A stretch of 15,867 nt of DNA from Dehalococcoidia bacterium (GTDB lineage: Bacteria > Chloroflexota > Dehalococcoidia > GIF9 > AB-539-J10), in assembly GCA_030627025.1 (NCBI GenBank), contig DAOUSX010000003.1, positions 1-15,867 of the forward strand. Reading direction: 5' to 3'. The first letter of the stretch is position 1. Every line of letters starts with the position of its first letter. The notes under the pieces were generated by a model. That model saw nothing but the letters and a program-made list of their open reading frames with translations, was not told the origin of the DNA and did no database searches. The position numbers and the translations under genes are program-made. Shown here piece by piece: positions 13,689-15,867 of this stretch.

Positions 13689-14054
13689 CATTATATCTAT
13701 TTATTAGTCACTACTACTGGCAGCGTCAACGGTAGTGCACGAAAGCAAAAACCATTAGACCTTCTCTAATTTTATCTTTTGGTCTCGGGTTAGATGGATC
13801 ATGATGTCGCAGTGGACAACGAGGGACTTATGCTGTGAATATTCTGCCACAAAATCTTCTGTATATTCCTAAAGCTTGTAATCTGGATATATTTATTTTA
13901 TTTACTATTAGCTTATAAGGCATTAAATATCAGCATTTAGAAGGGTGTCGGGGTTATATATTTAAATGTTGAAAAACCAGGTTGGATCACCTTTGCTGAT
14001 CATAAGTATATAAAGAAAGTCTTTAGGTAATTTATGAAACCAGGAGGTTTAGAT
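13689..14054. other. AT-rich non-coding stretch with debris
   Basis: No intact gene is present. The part near 13880-13990 is strikingly AT-rich. A weak inverted repeat, CACTAC with GTAGTG, around 13710-13740 lacks a T-tract, so no clear terminator for the PLP gene was found. A possible minus-strand gene tail at 13868-13755 is listed separately. AGGAGG (14042-14047) at the end belongs to the FrhB fragment. Confidence 0.4.
13755..13868 (-). pseudogene. Possible gene tail, minus strand, unidentified
   Basis: A 37-codon frame on the minus strand, EYTEDFVAEYSQHKSLVVHC followed by DIMIHLTRDQ and ending LEKV, runs into TAA at 13757-13755. Its composition looks protein-like, but a stop lies directly upstream (13871-13869), so any gene here has lost its front. 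I do not recognise the family, and a frame of this length can arise by chance. Confidence 0.2.
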
Positions 14055-14210
14055 ATGAGAGTTTCGGGACCAATGAATTGCTAGACGATGTATTTGAAAA
14101 AGATCTATGCATTGGATGTGGCGCCTGTACCTATCTGTGTCCATATTTCAGGTCCTACAGGGGCAAGACAGCAATGTTGTTTCCCTATACCCTTACCGAG
14201 GGCAAATGCA
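14055..14210 (+). pseudogene. FrhB/F420-hydrogenase beta-subunit-like protein, N-terminal fragment, frameshifted
   Basis: AGGAGG (14042-14047) and ATG 14055 begin a frame that stops at 14084. One frame over, from 14066, reads GTNELLDDVFEKD LCIGCGACTYLCPYF and on to MLFPYTLTEGKC. This is the ferredoxin-like start of F420-hydrogenase/dehydrogenase beta-subunit relatives, with a C-x2-CG-x-C-x3-CP iron-sulfur motif. Adding one G after the ATG would give MESFG joined to GTNELL, so a one-base deletion just past the start codon is the likely lesion. The similarity ends near 14210, where the sequence passes into an alcohol dehydrogenase gene in another frame; the original frame stops at 14225-14227. 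The gene is dead twice over. Confidence 0.7.
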
Positions 14211-14349
14211 GATTGCTGCTGCCTTAGGCGGTATGGCTGTCAGTAATGGACAGTCAGGAATGATTCATGCACTGGCTCATACAGTTGGGAGCAAGTATGG
14301 CATTCCCCATGGCATTACTATTGCTATCTTGCTTCCTCACTGCAGATAG
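14197..14349 (+). pseudogene. Iron-containing alcohol dehydrogenase, internal fragment
   Basis: The frame from about 14197 to the TAG at 14347-14349 gives RGQMQIAAALGGMAVSNGQS, then GMIHALAHTVGSKYGIPHG and AILLPH. This is the metal-binding region of iron-dependent (group III) alcohol dehydrogenases, with the histidines of HALAH and GIPHG that ligate the metal. The N-terminal NAD domain and the C-terminal half are missing. The frame is open upstream to 14107, but those residues come from reading the FrhB fragment in the wrong frame. The real protein similarity starts at the junction. Confidence 0.75.
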
Positions 14350-14369
14350 GCAATTCCATGTCAAAGTAA

Positions 14370-14398
14370 AGCGACTTCCCCTGGTTATTTTTGTCGCT
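14370..14398 (-). terminator. Weak hairpin downstream of the DUF362 gene
   Basis: AGCGAC (14370-14375) and GTCGCT (14393-14398) can pair around a 17-base loop. On the minus strand the stem is followed by a short T-rich stretch (TTTACTTT), about 85 bases after the DUF362 stop. It is a poor but possible terminator. Confidence 0.25.
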
Positions 14399-14435
14399 GA
14401 TTATCATAGCGATTGAGCCCAGGAATAGAGGAGAA

Positions 14436-14480
14436 ATGAGGTTCGGGTTTGGAGAAATTTCGGCTAATACAACAAGTTGA
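14436..14480 (+). pseudogene. Orphan gene start (14 codons)
   Basis: AGAGGAGAA stands directly before ATG 14436, which reads MRFGFGEISANTTS and stops at 14478-14480, two bases before the stop of the convergent DUF362 gene. A good ribosome binding site with so short a frame suggests the front end of a truncated gene. No family can be assigned. Confidence 0.25.
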
Positions 14481-14482
14481 TT

Positions 14483-15763
14483 CTATATGATGGGGGGTGT
14501 TTGTGCAGTCGTACCGTGCATTTTGGCATTCAAGAACACCAGAAACGTAGAAATAGGATTCATCGGTACAACATCCATTGATTTTATTTTCATAAACTTC
14601 ATCAATGTACCTGTGACGGCGCCAAGAGCATTATGAAAATTAACCATGACGATTTTTCTACCGACATACCTCTTGGATAGATGATCACCGACTTCTTCGA
14701 CAGCACACGGGCCAACAACTAGAATAGGGCCATCATTAAGATTCTCAAGTTGGTTTCTATCGATTCCCTTTCCATATATGATGTTAAACGGGCCGTGACC
14801 ACCATAGTCTACATAGAGCATCTCGAGCACCATTAAGGTATTATTTTTACATCCCTCTATGCATGCCCTTTCCTGCCCTTCGACAATTTTGACATCCTGG
14901 GGGAAATCTCCGATGATATCACAGGAATACTTTGTCTTATACCGGGAAATATCCCCCCTTATCTGAATCTTCGACAAATCTCCGCAGCCAAGTCCAGCAT
15001 CTGATACAATTTTCAGGTGCTTTACCTCATCTATATCGTATCCGAGTATCTTGGCACCCACTGTATCAACGGCAACCGTGTCGTCTCCGCCAATTAATAT
15101 ATTTAAAGGGACAAGATATTGGTCAAGTTTCTTCTCGAGCGGGTAATGCCCATGTATAACTGCGTTTATGCCGTCAACGAGCGTAAAATCGGGTCTTATA
15201 AATGCATAGAGATCCGCGAGAAACTGATGTAGTTCGAAATTATGCCTCGTGGGTCTATCCCTGTGGTATGGAAAACCCATCTGACATTTAACACCAAGTG
15301 TTACCGTAGCCATGCTGTGTGTCTTAAACTTGGGAATAGATAGGTAGAAATTATCCTTCCTGTTCACAATAAGATTATCATGGAGGATTTTGGGGAATTT
15401 TATTTTGTTACCTCCAATAGAGACTTCAACGGGCTTTTGTTCGTCAAGATATATCGGTTTTGCACCTCTTTCCTTTATGATTCTATCTATGCCAGTCACC
15501 TTGAAAATGAGCCGGGTTATATTCCCCTGGGTTGAATTTTCCATCACGTAGACTTTGTTTGCCCCGGCATTGTTCATCACATCGATTGCAGCTGATATAA
15601 CCTCTGGAGAGGTATAACATTGCTTTCTGAAGTCAATGCCATTTATTTTTATGAATACTGTCTTGCCTTTTACTAAACTCTCTGCACCACCAAACTCATC
15701 AAAAATATTACATATTGAATGGTAAAGGCTATCTTTAATATCTTCTATTATTACAGTTGGCAT
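14483..15763 (-). CDS. DUF362 domain protein with extra C-terminal domain
   Basis: A 426-residue protein. The DUF362 domain (about 30-255) is recognised by LSIPKFKTHSMATVTLGVK (141-159), the most typical stretch of the family, and by GGDDTVAVDTVGAKILG (225-241), which fits its conserved acidic/DT region. A second domain (about 290-415) has Cys301, Cys305 and Cys353 and ends in hydrophobic segments; I do not recognise it. No classical ferredoxin motif is present, although many DUF362 proteins carry one. Biochemical function of the family is not established. ATG 15763 was chosen because AGGTG lies eight bases upstream and the family starts there; the frame stays open to an ATG at 15856 near the window edge, without a ribosome binding site. 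It reads toward the pseudogene zone and is not part of the rightward row. Confidence 0.75.
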   Translation of the reverse strand: MPTVIIEDIKDSLYHSICNIFDEFGGAESLVKGKTVFIKINGIDFRKQCYTSPEVISAAIDVMNNAGANKVYVMENSTQGNITRLIFKVTGIDRIIKERGAKPIYLDEQKPVEVSIGGNKIKFPKILHDNLIVNRKDNFYLSIPKFKTHSMATVTLGVKCQMGFPYHRDRPTRHNFELHQFLADLYAFIRPDFTLVDGINAVIHGHYPLEKKLDQYLVPLNILIGGDDTVAVDTVGAKILGYDIDEVKHLKIVSDAGLGCGDLSKIQIRGDISRYKTKYSCDIIGDFPQDVKIVEGQERACIEGCKNNTLMVLEMLYVDYGGHGPFNIIYGKGIDRNQLENLNDGPILVVGPCAVEEVGDHLSKRYVGRKIVMVNFHNALGAVTGTLMKFMKIKSMDVVPMNPISTFLVFLNAKMHGTTAQTPPII

Positions 15764-15867
15764 ATACATCACACCTGGTAAGAATGTTGTAAGCCGTATT
15801 GATTTTATATCATCACACAAAAATTGGCAGCTTGTCAAAGAGCTGTACTCGTTCATATGATTAGTGA

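Noticed and set aside
14107..14349. An 80-residue gene in one frame
   Set aside because: Its first 30 residues are a wrong-frame reading of the FrhB fragment and the rest is a piece of an iron alcohol dehydrogenase; it is a chimera of two dead genes.
15810..15838. TTGACA and TATAAA on the minus strand as promoter of the DUF362 gene
   Set aside because: The boxes are about 23 bases apart, too far for a standard promoter.
1..15867. CRISPR array, tRNA, rRNA or riboswitch
   Set aside because: I saw no regularly spaced repeats, no tRNA-like cloverleaf and no known riboswitch core when reading both strands by eye; a covariance-model scan would be needed to be certain.

Overview
The window looks like a stretch of chromosome from an anaerobic, probably uncultured bacterium with moderate GC content. 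The clues are several acyl-CoA enzymes of the alicyclic-acid type, a DUF362 protein, a broken F420-hydrogenase beta-like (FrhB) iron-sulfur gene, a broken iron-dependent alcohol dehydrogenase, and the tail of a four-helix-bundle (23S rRNA intervening sequence type) protein. Syntrophic or sulfate-reducing Desulfobacterota and Chloroflexota-like lineages would all fit; the sequence alone does not decide between them.

Layout. 1-73 is the tail of a four-helix-bundle gene. 215-928 (+) is a crotonase-fold protein of the enoyl-CoA delta-isomerase type with its own promoter. It converges, across a hairpin, on a two-gene minus-strand operon (1974-983) made of an ECF transporter S component and a DUF1893 protein. 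From 2383 to 13688 everything intact points right. The first block is an acyl-CoA dehydrogenase (2383-3537), a BadH-like dehydrogenase (3745-4500) and a BadI-like ring hydrolase (4536-5339). A scar follows, holding a transposase C-terminal fragment and debris (5340-5960). Next come a CoA ligase (5995-7602), an enoyl-CoA hydratase (7657-8439), an amidohydrolase-2 protein lacking its first metal motif (8450-9307), an APC amino-acid permease (9440-10807), a ridA gene broken by an in-frame TAG (10834-11259), a Glu/Leu/Phe/Val dehydrogenase (11238-12413) and a threonine-synthase-like PLP enzyme (12441-13688). 13689-14482 is a gene graveyard, including a chimera of an FrhB fragment and an iron-alcohol-dehydrogenase fragment. 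A DUF362 protein reads leftward from 15763 to 14483.

How the genes may work together. Ligase, acyl-CoA dehydrogenase, hydratase, BadH-like dehydrogenase and BadI-like hydrolase are the five steps that take cyclohexanecarboxylate to pimeloyl-CoA in Rhodopseudomonas palustris (AliA, AliB, BadK, BadH, BadI). The acyl-CoA dehydrogenase has Asp where most of the family has the catalytic Glu, which would suit a cyclic substrate. The downstream genes (amino-acid permease, RidA, amino-acid dehydrogenase, PLP lyase/synthase-like enzyme) form an amino-acid module on the same strand. Either two catabolic modules sit side by side, or the cluster handles an amino-substituted alicyclic acid; the second reading is speculative. 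No electron-transfer flavoprotein, regulator or ring reductase is encoded in the window.

The family calls rest on motifs and on remembered homologs, not on database searches. Promoters and hairpins were found by eye.
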